Positions 44,330-57,200 of a stretch of DNA of 64,000 bases are shown piece by piece (positions within the stretch are counted from its first letter, which is position 1; the number at the start of each line of letters is the position of its first letter). A model generated the notes under the pieces. It was not told where the DNA came from. It ran no database searches and worked only from the letters and a program-made list of their open reading frames with translations. The stretch is from Pomphorhynchus laevis (Eukaryota; Acanthocephala; Palaeacanthocephala; Echinorhynchida; Pomphorhynchidae), in NCBI GenBank assembly GCA_012934845.2, contig WNNJ02001346.1:62001-126000 (forward strand), written 5' to 3'. The translations under genes and the position numbers were made by a program.

Positions 44330-44542
44330 ATGTCTGATTTTGTTGGACGCTATATCGACGAAAAGTTAATCGCATCGACCAAGTGCATTTTAATATCAAT
44401 TTCTGATATAAATACACTTGCTGACAGATATAATTTGGAATTTAAACAGCTCTCCAGTTGCCTGGCTTCTGCTTTGCAAGACAATGAAAGTGCATTGCTA
44501 AGAATAAATAAAATATTCCATGATGTTAATTCTCACGCGTAA
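44330..44542 (+). CDS. Possible host exon or short ORF, unrecognised
   Basis: An open frame of 70 codons starting MSDFVGRYIDEKLIASTKC and ending in a stop, right after CTGCTCAG, which resembles a splice acceptor. The composition (balanced, amphipathic, with LADRYNLEFKQLSSCLASAL) looks more protein-like than most frames here and suggests helices, perhaps a coiled coil. I do not recognise the family. It lies between two copies of repeat R and points toward the 3' end of DSTYK. Confidence 0.4.
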   Translation: MSDFVGRYIDEKLIASTKCILISISDINTLADRYNLEFKQLSSCLASALQDNESALLRINKIFHDVNSHA

Positions 44543-44615
44543 TTAGTTTAGAGAATGGATGAATAAATAGCAATGTTCACTTTTTAGCTCAAAAATAGCT
44601 TATCATTTTGAAAAG

Positions 44616-44790
44616 ATGACAATTGTTTGCAATTCAATCTCGAAAGTATTAAGTGTTCTGACTGATCAACAAATGGATAATGAGCCCGCAATTCCTAGTC
44701 CAACATACCGCAAAGTCATTGATACTTGCTTCAAAATTGCTGAGCATGGGTGTCTAGTGTATGTATTTATTATTAGAGGAAGATGTGGAA
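44616..44790 (+). CDS. Possible second exon or ORF, unrecognised
   Basis: It starts MTIVCNSISKVLSVLTDQQ and continues to CFKIAEHGCLVYVF, where repeat R (copy 3) begins. It may be part of the same gene as 44330-44542. The frame runs into the repeat, so the coding part is truncated or ends at a donor such as GG|GTGTCT near 44750. No function assigned. Confidence 0.38.
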
Positions 44791-44792
44791 TA

Positions 44793-44985
44793 TTTTCACC
44801 TCATAATATAGAATATGTTTAACTCATAATGTTCCATATTCTATATATAACATGGAATATTGGCTAATCATATATGAATATATTAATTATATTAATATTA
44901 ATATTATTATATTAATATAATATTTATATTAAAGAACATTCACATAGTAATTTAAATCATCAAATTTAATTTTAAATTAGCAGTA
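44793..44985. repeat. Repeat family R, copy 3
   Basis: Close match to 44036-44240 (TTCCATATTCTATATATAAC and the CACATAGTAATTTAAATCATC tail). Confidence 0.8.
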
Positions 44986-45083
44986 AATTTAACTAAAATA
45001 GAAATTTTTTCTTTTGATTGCAAAGATAGTAGAGACAAATCGAATTATGGCAACAAATAGACTTAAATAAAAATATTACAAAA

Positions 45084-45235
45084 TCACTTCTTCAAATCTT
45101 CAAGTGCTTCCTTAATGATTTCTTCAATTTCACCTGCGATTGGCCGTAAGTGAGCCTCATTTCGCCAACATCGCTCAGCCAAATTCCAACAATGATTATC
45201 TGCAGCTAAGTTGGAAGGCCGATCAGGACGTAAAC
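45084..45235 (-). CDS. DSTYK: DSTYK exon 13 (terminal)
   Basis: [10 protein letters not shown] to the stop at 45084, with [18 protein letters not shown], the kinase subdomain XI arginine region (human: CWQLMEACWDGDPLKRP). Acceptor TTTTCAG; entered in phase 1. Confidence 0.93.
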
Positions 45236-48200
45236 CTGAAAAGTATCATGTATTTAAACAAACGACAAAGTAAATTGTTACTACCTTCTTTGACAGCGAT
45301 CCAAAGAGAAGTTGGATTGTTATATTGTAAATAATTTGACGGGAGATTGCTGCTATTGGCGAGCAAATGCCATAGTAATATTCCGAACGCATAAATGTCT
45401 ACGCTATTATCGTATTTCGAGGTTAGCAATTCCGGAGCCATGTGACTAGGTGTGCCTACTAAGGATCCGTCCATTAGCACTTCGGGCTTACAAAATCCCA
45501 TATCTGTTATTTTACCGTTTAGATTCGTGTCTAACTGTGAAATAAATTAAACTATGATGATCAAAATAAAATCAATTACCAGAACATTTCGAAGCTTTAT
45601 GTCCCGATGAATGAGCCCCAGACGATGGATGTATCTTATACCTTCGATCACGTCCTTTGCTATTGATAGTCTGGTTTGAAAAATTAACATTATTTTAATT
45701 AGAAACGTTATATCTTCTTACCTTTGTGCAAGAGAAAGCGTCTGTGTTTCTAGCATACGATGAAGGTCACAGTTAAGTCTTTCCATGACTATAAGCAATT
45801 GCTTCTGGTTGTGTAATGACGATCCATAAGAAGAAATGATGCAACCGTAAATTTCAATTATTCTAGGATGACTTGGAATTGATCTAGAATAAAGTAGCTA
45901 AATTTAAATTCTAAAATGAAATTATGACTTCTTATTACTTTGAACTTTATTGCCAATTAAATGAACGCATATTATTATAAATTGATTGTTCACTCATTTA
46001 AATTAAGTAAAGATTAATTACTTAATAAATTAATTAATGCGTGATAATAAACCGGATATAATCTAATAACTATAATTATAATTATAATTAAATGTTTTGC
46101 TGTTAAATTTATTATATAATGTAAAATAATAAATCTATTATTAGTATAAAGAACAAAAGATTATAGCATTAATAAGATCTTGATAACTAGTGAATATCCT
46201 ACTTGGGCAATTAAAAAATCTTAAAAGGAAATAATGGTAGGGCGAAACTGGTAGGGCCTCAACTAGAATCAAAATTTATAGGTATACCCTATATTAATGA
46301 TAAATAATACACAAAAAATGATTAAGAATATAAAGGGTTCAGAAAGAAGCAGAAAAAATATAAGATAAAAATGTCCAAAATAAAAAACTTCTTTTAATGT
46401 CAACCTGGTTACAATCAAGATGGTGTTGTTATATCAAATACCATGTGGGGGTTGTGATGAGGTTTATATAGAACAAATAGGGCAAGGTTTAGCTAAACGT
46501 ATTTACCAACATAAATATTTTGTAGAAAAAAGGAACGGGATCTGGCGCTGTTATAGGCCACTCCATAAAATATCCTTCGAACATTGTGAAATAATATCCG
46601 TGGAAACAAAATTTTAGAATACAAACTTATTAATGTGTAATAATAAACCAGATATTGATCTTATAACTAATATTTTATAATTATAATTAAATGTTTTGAT
46701 TGCTAAATTTGTTATTTTATGTAATTGATAAGTTTTCTTTTAATTTATATTTTTATGTTGATTTATTGTGATCTCAAGTATTATTTGTTTCATTTTGTAC
46801 CTAGTGAATTGTCTGTGTTTAATTTTTTTGTCTTAACAAAAAAGGAGCACATCTAGTTGTTTGATCTACTGCTCTGTGATAAACAAAATTCTGGAAATGA
46901 TTTTGAACACCTGGATTTGCTGCGCCGTGAACTAACAATATATTTCGATATTTTGTACATCTTGTCATGTTGATGATATAAGTTAGCTATCGAAAATTTG
47001 GCTTTTAATAAAAATAATAATTTCACTCTATCCACTAATTAAATATAAACGTATATTTATCGGTAGAAGTGAACTCAGTTTAAACACAAGTAAATTCTAC
47101 AATTAACGCACTGACACAATAATCAGTGCGTTATTGAATTAATTATCGTTATTGGATTTAGTTGTAAAGTGATTCGAAAGTTATGTAATGATAAGCGAAT
47201 GCGAGTTAAATGCTTAATTATTTCATTAGTGAGAGAATCCAACTGATAGAATACGGTTCATTCCATCCGTTTATTGTCTCTACAACCGGCGGGATTGGCT
47301 ATTCGGCGAACGAGATCATACAACAATTGTCATTTTAAAAAATATAACGTAATTTGGAAAAAATAATTTACTAGACAATTACGGTTAGTAAACCGTAATT
47401 GTCTAAATATACCACCTGTAGTGGCATTATACTGACTTTGTACCGAAGCCGGTACCAAGCCTCATAAAAATATGAGATTTTTTATTTTATAAAAGAGATT
47501 ATAATTTTGTAATGAATGTTTTGATATTCGAAAAGATAAAGTCAACTTTGTTTATAATATAAGTTGTCCTTAAGTTAAGTTTGGATTTTTTAATTATATA
47601 AATATTTACTTTTTATAAAAATAATATTTTATAAAATTATGTATACGATATAATAGGCAATGAACAACAAATGTTAGAATTTCTTTCTTGTAATGTTATT
47701 TATTTACTCAAAAAAAACATGATTTTTCTTGTTTTTTTTTCTACATATACATCTGTTTCGCACATATACTGTTACGCTTTTCAAGTTAGTTTGAGCGAGA
47801 CAAAATAAACTTAATATATCATATATTATGATTTCATACAATATAATGCAAGCTACTTAATTAGATCGTTGATTGAAATTTGTAATGAATGTTTTGATAT
47901 TGGAAAAGATAAAGTCAACTTTGTTTATTAATAATACAGTTGTCCTTAGGTTAAGTTTGGATTTTTTAATTATATAAATATTTAAAAAATAATATTTTAA
48001 AATTATTATTCAATATTTTATTTACATCATTAAAAAATTGTTTAAAAATTAATAACTAATTCTTAAAAATAAGATCATGCATTTTAAATATCAAATTTGT
48101 TACAATCAAATCTAAATTTATATTCACACATATGATCCATAAGATACCATTATCTGTGAATAAAAGAAGAATTTTCGCTCATTGAACGACTTACTATTTA

Positions 48201-51200
48201 TGGATTTAGTGATTTAATGAATTACGGGTGAGCTCTGCAGATCTGAGACAAACTCAGATATAAAGACGATGAACCATACATGGTGTACTTTGCGACACAA
48301 CAAACTCCAATCAAACACACTTTACCTGCTTTCAAACATATGTCATCAATCTGCTCGTTGTGAGCAAATTGATATTGGGATCATTGTAGAGAACATTTAA
48401 TAATATAAGGCTTGCTACCTAGAATGGAATCCTTATTGTAATAACCTTATAATATATAACCTTATATAGTAATCCTTATAACTGTCAGTTCTATTAAAAC
48501 TGTGAATAAATCTTTACATTTTATTAATGTTATTTAAAAATTAAATTAACAGAGTTCAATTGTAAACAAAATTTAATTGCTGGGTGATTTGCCAATGCCG
48601 AATACATTGAACTAATAATTATTTAAACAATTAAAATCATTTTAAATAATAAACATCATAATAACAACCGAATATTGTTTCTTTGTAAAATATAAAAAAA
48701 TCAAAAACGGGGTGAAATTTTATTCGTCATCTCGCTAGCGAAACGTAATTACCTTACAAAAGGTAATTTCCTGAAGATGCTAACAGAAATTAGCCAAATA
48801 TCAAATAAATTGTTTTCTTTATTTGATCCAACTTCATAAATTCTTTATAATATAAATTAACTAAAATTAAATTAAAGGTTTTCTTAAAACATTAGCTAAA
48901 AGAAAGGCTTAACATTATCAAATGACGAGGTAACCAGAATAGTATGCTAAGTTTAAGTTAAAATTGAATTAAAAGGTGTCCGAACCCACTCAACAATAAT
49001 AATCTGGAATTTTAAATTTTTATTAAATATATTTTTTATTCTGAAATTTATTTTTAAAAGAAAATTTGCGAATTAAGCAACTGTTTTTAAAGAGTTTTAA
49101 AATACGTAAGATGTGCTAACGAAGGTATTTGACATTGAAGTCGTATTAAGCGATTGACAATACACATAAAGGCAATATAATTTTCTCTGACGACCGATAT
49201 ACATTCAAATTGGAGTATAATATCAAATAGAAATTTTGTAATCTTGTATACGATATAATTAATTATTTAGCATAAAGATGAGACCATTTTCAACTAAATG
49301 ATTGAAAATTGTTGGAATTATTTTATTTTCATTATTTGCAGCTATAATGCATTCATAATTTAAAAATGCTCGGTTGTAATTTTTTAAGTATTTATAAAAA
49401 TATTTATAAACTATTCAAAACGAAATCTCAATTAAGAAATAATTTCAGCATACATGTTAGCATTAAATTCGAGGGCAGTGTCTTTAAGATGCTTATTATC
49501 GATTGGTACAATTGATTTAATAGCAAGATTCTTGTAAGGGCCCCATTGGTTACAACTATACACAACACCATAGTATCCCCTACCAAGTTCCTTATCGGGA
49601 ACGGGTTTTCCTATTCAATACAAAACAGAATTACTAACAAAGACCACTTTTTCAAAATAACGTTATACCATATTTAGCAATTCCACTGAGAGAATGCGCG
49701 CGTAGTTGCAACAAGGCAATAATTGGTGCGAATTCCTTTTTGAGTGCATTCTGAGTTTTATTTGTGCTAGCAATCCGTAAATTATGATAATTGCCTACTT
49801 CATTGATAACATTGGAGAATAATCGATGACTGAGAACAAGCTGCTCACTTAGTCTTCGACAAATTGCCTGCGTTATTCTGAAAATACATACTAAAAATAT
49901 TAATACTGAGATTTATATGAATAATTGATTCCTTAATTGGTAATTGGTACTTTATCAATAACTCGAAAATAATACGAACGGTAATGATATGATCTTGACA
50001 TCATAATTTTTAACAAAAATCGTTTTTGCTAAAAATTAATGAATTTTAATTAATTTTATTATTATTCAATCATTATTCATTAATTACTTAATTAAAATGA
50101 TAAGATATTTATCAGATTTATATTTTTAACAAAATACTGAGATATAAAATACTAAAAATATTTAGATATTTAAATATAAAAATAAGATACAAAATACTAA
50201 AATATATTTATTAAAAATACTATATTTTTAATACTTAAAATATTAAAGTTAAAATTGTATTTAAAATATAAAATCAGAATAGGTACTAAACCAGTTATTT
50301 TATCCATTAAATTTAGTACGAACATAAATTATTTATTTCCAGGATTATAAAGTATACATAATTTATAAATTATATATAAATATATAATTTATATATTATA
50401 TATTATATAATATATAATAATACGTAATTATTATCTTATTTATTTAAGATAATAACCCTCTATCGCCACGAGCGATAAGGCTTTTCAGCTTTGTGCCTAA
50501 GCTGAAAAGCTTAATAATTATTATTAATAATAATCCAAAGAGTAGAAAAATAAAAAAACGGTTTTAAAAACATTCTTTTTTTAAAGTATTTTTATTCTTT
50601 TTACTTTTCTACTTTTTTATTCGTGTTTGTATTCTGTTTACCTGATAATAATTATGATAGATATCAGTGAACTAATGTAAAGTTGTTTAAATATAGATTG
50701 TTTTTCATCTACTTTGTCTCTTTCAATACAAACACTGAAAGAAACAAAGGTTTTTCATAGGCAAATTCTATTATATTATAACTTGCATCGTTAGCTTGTA
50801 TACTTTATAATCCTGGAAATAAATAATTTATGTTCGTATTAAATTTATATTCAAATTATACTTGTTTAGTATAGAACTGTCATCTATGTACTTGTTTAGA
50901 ACTAGTATAATATTATATAATGTTATATTCAAATTATACTTGTTTAGAACTAGTATAATGTTATATAATGTCATAGAATTATCATTAATGTACTTTTAAA
51001 TCCGCATTCAAACTCGTTATGATATAAAGTAATATCAAATTTACAATTTGCTATTCTTATTATATTTCATACAACGTATATTATTTAATCAGTTTAATCT
51101 ATTAATAATTACATTTTCAATATTAAATTTATATATTTAATAATAGATGTGCATTGTATATTTTATTAAACGCATCGACAATGTTGTTTCACGTATTCTT

Positions 51201-54200
51201 ATAATTAAATATTATTACATATTATTAATAATTATTTATAAAATTTATTTAATTATTGTCTAATAATTAAATAAATTCAATATTAAATTTTTAGAACTCA
51301 GTATAAGTACAAGAAAGATAAGAATGTTGGCACGACTCATGCAAAAAAGAATTGTGTCATTTTATTGGTAAGTAAATAGCGTTTAATAAAATATTATTAT
51401 GATTTATTAATAATTTATTTTAAATTAATAATTTAATTGTTATTAATATTGACTGGGATTATCAGAAGACTCAATATTGTTTTAATTAAAGATTACCAGT
51501 ATTTTTATAAAGTTTCATAAAAATGAGTCATCTGTTAAGCTGTTTTACCCAAAACCAAATTTAAGTCATTTATTTCAAAAACATTGTAATTGTTAATAAA
51601 TTTACCAGATCATTGCCAAGTTTGTACCTCAATTAAAGCAATGATTGACTTTAATGATTTGTACATCAATTAAAACAAATTAACTAATCAGACGAGTGAA
51701 TTTGAATGCTGAGGCATATCTAGCCAACTACGGCTTTATAATTTTGATTATGGAATCTGACAAAATGAAGATCGTTATTGGTAAATTAATAATTAAATTA
51801 TCTTATCAAATGATTTAAGTAGGATCTTAACATATTGAAAAATAAAATTATTTTCGTTTCGATTTGACAACAATTCTAAAAATAATATGAATTAAAATTT
51901 TATTTTTTAAGTAAAAAAGTCTTTTAATCATATCAAGTTTTAGTTGTACTTGAAGAAATACTTACTTTTTTTCACTAAGCGAATTCAAAAAAAATTCAGC
52001 CACCTCTTGTTTTGAAATGTGTTGATTGTTTACTCGGTAAATTGCCTAAATACTTAAAATCCAGCATGATTGAGATTGAATATACAGAAAAAGACTTACC
52101 AATCGGAATCGTTCAAAATAGAATCGAAAGATATTGACACAACTGTAAATGTCCAAATCAATTCGATACATAGACGATATAATCTAACTCAATATGTAAT
52201 AAAAATAAAAAATTATATAACTATTAATAATAAAATTTATAAAATTAATAATAACTATTAAACTTATTAGATTAATATTAGATAATATTATTGGAAACAG
52301 TAATGAACCAATTGATGGTTTATTATTTTATAAATATCGTTATTTATTAGCTATCTTTATTCATTTTTAGCATATAATTTAAAAGTCTACTTCTATTTGC
52401 AATTTCTTTCAATTTTCTAAAGTATGTATCCTAATTTTAATCTGCTACATCTGTGCACTTATTGTTGCAATTTATAAGTCAATAGCAGTAAGCTACATTT
52501 CAGTATTAGTGGACCTCATCAGCTACTGATCTAATTAACCTGCAGTTCACTTGTCAGCTCTTTTAATGTTGGCTGTCGATAACCCAACCCGTTTGCTTTA
52601 TTGACAATTATATTTAATGAAAGACTTTCCGCTTACATTTTGAAAATTTAATTGTATCATTACTGATTTCAAATTAAATCATAGTTGGTATGAAAAGGTA
52701 CTACACTCAATTTGAAAACCTACCTATTTTATAAACCTATCTAGATTATATCAGAACTGTAAAGTTTAGGTAATTTAAGAATATATTTGATTAAATGTTG
52801 CTTTCGACAGAATATTTGTGAGCGTTAATCTAATAAATCGGTTGCTGGTTCGTATGATAGCAGCAGTTTAACTACAAAAAAATCATTGATTAGAAAAGAG
52901 TAAATTCCTTTAGTGATCGAGAAACTTGATGTCAACTAAAAATTGGTCATAAGCAAATGGTTTGTACCTGGCAAATTGTTTGAGATGTAGTCATTGTCGT
53001 AGATACTTCGTTGTTTGTACTTTCCAAATCAAATAGACAACGTACAAGCGTGCCTATAATTTATGTAATAAGCAAATCCCACATACATCAAGACGTACCA
53101 GTAAAATCTTGACGAAAAGAATCAGAGGCCTGTAATATTTTCGTAGACATGGCGCTGTTTAAGAAATCGATAAGAACTTCAGCCACATTTTGAAAGTTCA
53201 CGTGATAGTCGACTAAACTAAGACGAATACTTTTGGAATAAAACAATTTAAATTAAATAATAGTTTCGAAATGATAGATATGAAAAATCATTTTATTCAA
53301 AGGAAAAATTTATATTTCAAAATATATATTTAGCATGGACAATGAAGGTATTTCCTGACACGTCAGACTAAACCTTTATTACTCGAATATATTGAGTAAC
53401 GATATAGATTGAGTTTCCGATATGTGTACGGTGTGATTAAAAAGTAGATTCGAATTCTAGCCGATTGGCATCTGATAGAAAAGCGATCTGACATTAACTG
53501 ATAATTTACAGTATAAGCCAACAGAATAACGTCGTCAGCAACAAGTAGTGATGGTTCTTAATTTAGCCATAGCGAATACCATTTTCTGGCAATACAGGTC
53601 ATTTCGATAATTCGTTCGTGTATATCATAAACAGTACATGTGAAAACAGCACAACTTTAATGAATCATAAAGTTTAATATGAAGCCATCCCTCCTTCCAA
53701 AAATACGTCGTATTTTCCACATCTAAAGACACGTGAAGACTGGATTAAATTATTTTCAAAATGCTTTCAATTAAAACAATGATGAAAGAGCGATTGCAAA
53801 ACCCAATTTCTATTATATTGACAAAACGAGAGTGTGCATTGAAATAAACGATTAATGCATAACTTGTTTCTTCTTTATTAAAAACTAATTTGTAAGTGTT
53901 TTTGAGGGGCTATTTAATTACGTAATGAAACTGCGTTTAAAATAAAATGATTTAATCTTACATATTAAATAGTCGAACATAAATTAAAAAATTTAATTTT
54001 TAATAAATAATGAATTCATTCAAAAATTTAACAAATATTTCATTACTGACCGCATCATTTAAAAACATACCTTTCGGATGCTTCTTGGACCGAATTAAAC
54101 TCATCGGGATGCGAAGAAGACGAACAATTGTGTAAACAATTTTGTAGAATTAATGCCAGATTGACGCGAACATCGTGTATTGAATCTTGCACAATTTGAT

Positions 54201-57200
54201 GAACCTCCGTCTGTTTTTTAGTGCCTAAATCGACTAGGGATTGAAAAAGATGTAGCTCGCGTTCTGCTACAAAATTCAGCCTGGTTTCAATGCGTCGTTT
54301 ATCAGCTGACATTAGTGATAGCACATCAATTAAGCTAGAATAACACGTTTTCAACGATTGAATAAGAATATCGACAACTCTGCACATATGCTCTTTAAAG
54401 GTAGATAATATGAACTGTGAGCAATTTCTAAATTAAACAGATTGCCAGAGTATTATAAACTTTAATTAATACGTAATCAAACTGTATTGTAAATTTTCGT
54501 TTAGCTAATCTAATCTTAGATTAATATAAAAAGGGATTAAATTACTTCGAAATTAAAAGTTTTATTTGGGCTCGAAATTACAAATTTATTTACAAAAAAT
54601 ACTTTTAATTCAATAAAATACATTTTAGATTACTTCCTAAATTTGATGATAGAATATCATCAAAATAATAAAAAAATATATTTATTTGACTAATTGATTA
54701 ATTTATTAAATTAATATTTATCACATAATAAGTGAATTCAACTAAATGTCATCTTTTAATAATTATTTTGTCTGGTATGGCGATCTAACTCCGTTTACTG
54801 TAATATAATTTCTATATTACAGTCGAGACTGTAGTATCATTGTAATTATTACAATGCTCTAATGCGATCTATACTAATTTGAGTTGCTTAAACATCAAAA
54901 TATTATCTGGAAACAAAAACTACAATATTTTATATTTTTAATGTTTAAAGAATTAAATGTCACTTCAAATATTAAAGATATTATTTTTAAACGATATCGT
55001 TGCAATCCAAATACGTTTAATGCTTTTAAGAATTAAAATTGAGGAAATATTTTTCCACTATCACAGCTCTTACATTTTTGATATGTGACCTGCCAACATC
55101 AGTAAATGTAAAATGTAGATTTCACGTATTGCAGTCGAATTGAAATTAATTATCTTTAATTTCAAAATTATAACTATAACCTGAGGTCTTTTAATTTGCT
55201 TATAAATTACATTTTCAGCATAAATTTAATTAAAAAATAATATTTAATAACACATTAATCTAAACTATTTATTTGACCTTATCAAAATTAATTTATTTTA
55301 AAGAAATATTTATTTATTTAAAAACATCTTAAAAAAAATTTTTTAAACTATTATTTGAAACTGGCTATTAGCAAAATAGTACACGAACCGTAAATTGAGA
55401 AATGTGTCCTCCGATAATTGAATTATATTTGTAACCAAATTTAGGTCTGCTTCTGAATCGTCAATTCCAAAAACATTCTAAATTAAAATAAATAAAAGGT
55501 TATTTTTAAATTCGTTTAATCAAAAATCTGAAATGACAATTATATACAAATAAAATTAATGTAAATATCAAATTTAATAACTAATTATTAATTAATTATT
55601 AGTTAGAACTGACTATTATTCCTGATACAACAAGAAATAAAGTGATCGAATGGCACACTAACAAGACACAACATTGAGATATGCCTAATAAAAACTACAG
55701 AATTGACATATTAGAAATTGATTGAAATGCATAAGCTGAGTGTAATAATAAAAATTATAAAATTAGAGCAAGATATTAAAATTATATTAAAATTAAAAAG
55801 TAAATTAAAATCTGGTGTCCATATATAACAATATATATTGTTATATATTAATATAATATATATTATAATATATGTTATAATATATATTAATATATAATAT
55901 ATATTATATATTGGTGTCCAGGATTTCTCACGAAATGCCGCATTTATAGAAAATGGTGTTGCTTAATAGACTTAATCGGAGCACATCCGCCTAGAAGTGA
56001 CATGGTGACTAAAAGCCGTAAATCAAAGTCCAGTTAACTAATCAACACCATTTTGTATAAATGCCACATTTCGTACTAAATCCTGGACCGTTGTTTACTC
56101 AGCACATTCGTGCTCTATCATTATACAGGCCTTATCTATTAAGGATCCAACCAGTGCAGCGACAATTCAGCAACAACCTTTGCCTAGTGTTTAAGGATGG
56201 TCCGCACAGCAATCCGATCGGGTAAAGAGCGCAAGCCTTAGACAATTAAGCAAAGTGTCGGAAACGCCTTTATTCACAATATCACACAGGCAACCGAAAC
56301 GATCAGTGAATACTTTATTCTACTGATGAGTGTTGCCGGGAACTCATTGGTCGTCTAGAAGTGACATAGTGACTGACAATTAAGTAAAGTGTCGGAAACG
56401 CTTTCGTTCACAAGACAACCGGAAGGGCCAGTGAGGATTTCATTCTACTAATAAGTGTTGCCGAGTACTCTATCATTTTGATGCTGAAGTGGTCGTCTAG
56501 AAGGGACATGGTGACTGAAAGTCGTTAATCAAGATCCAGTCTATCAAGCAACATAATTTTCCATATATTCAAACATTCAATTAAAAGTGGTGAAATTAGA
56601 ATATACGTTTTATTTCCAGCCTAAATACATTAATTATATAGCTTCAACTTTATTTATATTCTTCTTTCGTTTGATAAAAGGAATTTCTATTGTTTGCTTT
56701 TGTTGTTTCTAATATATAATTATTATATTAATTATAATTATTAATATATTAACTATAAAATTTTCAACGGAAATGGAATCATTACTTCCATTGCAATGGA
56801 ATCAAAGTTACTTATGCCGTTGCGAGAGCTCATATACGAAAGTTTTTTGGATGCTTTGATGGGGTGTGAAGTCTCCAACACAATAAATTTTTTTATTATA
56901 AATCCATTGAAACTAGGTGGAATCGGCTTAATGGATCCAATTCTTACAGCGGATTTGGAATTTGAGAATTCGTTGAGGTTGTGTAGTGCCTATAATTCGG
57001 GTCTTACTGGAATGGAGCTTTGCAATCTTCAGCAAAAGTCACGGCGTCGATAAAGAATGTGAGACTAAATACTTTTAAGTCGAGAATGGATCGAGCTCTT
57101 ACCTCCGTACCTTCCCTGTCTAATTGGCCACTAATTATAGAACATGCAAAAATCTCTGAGGCATCGGCTTAGCTATCTGTACTTCATCCGTCATCGGATA

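Noticed and set aside
52070-52261. 63-residue plus-strand frame beside DSTYK exon 7
   Set aside because: Asn/Ile/Lys-rich low-complexity frame in an intron.
52815-52872. Extra DSTYK exon (minus strand TTGTAG then [13 protein letters not shown], like human LNAAYH)
   Set aside because: An in-frame stop follows after 13 codons with no donor before it, and the exon 6 to exon 7 join is already in phase. It may be a decayed exon.
56290-56345. GAAAC followed by CTGATGAG in the 133-bp repeat as a type II hammerhead
   Set aside because: GTTGCC/GGCAAC pairs well, but the 24 bases between cannot form both stem I and stem III, and the second unit does not keep the motifs.
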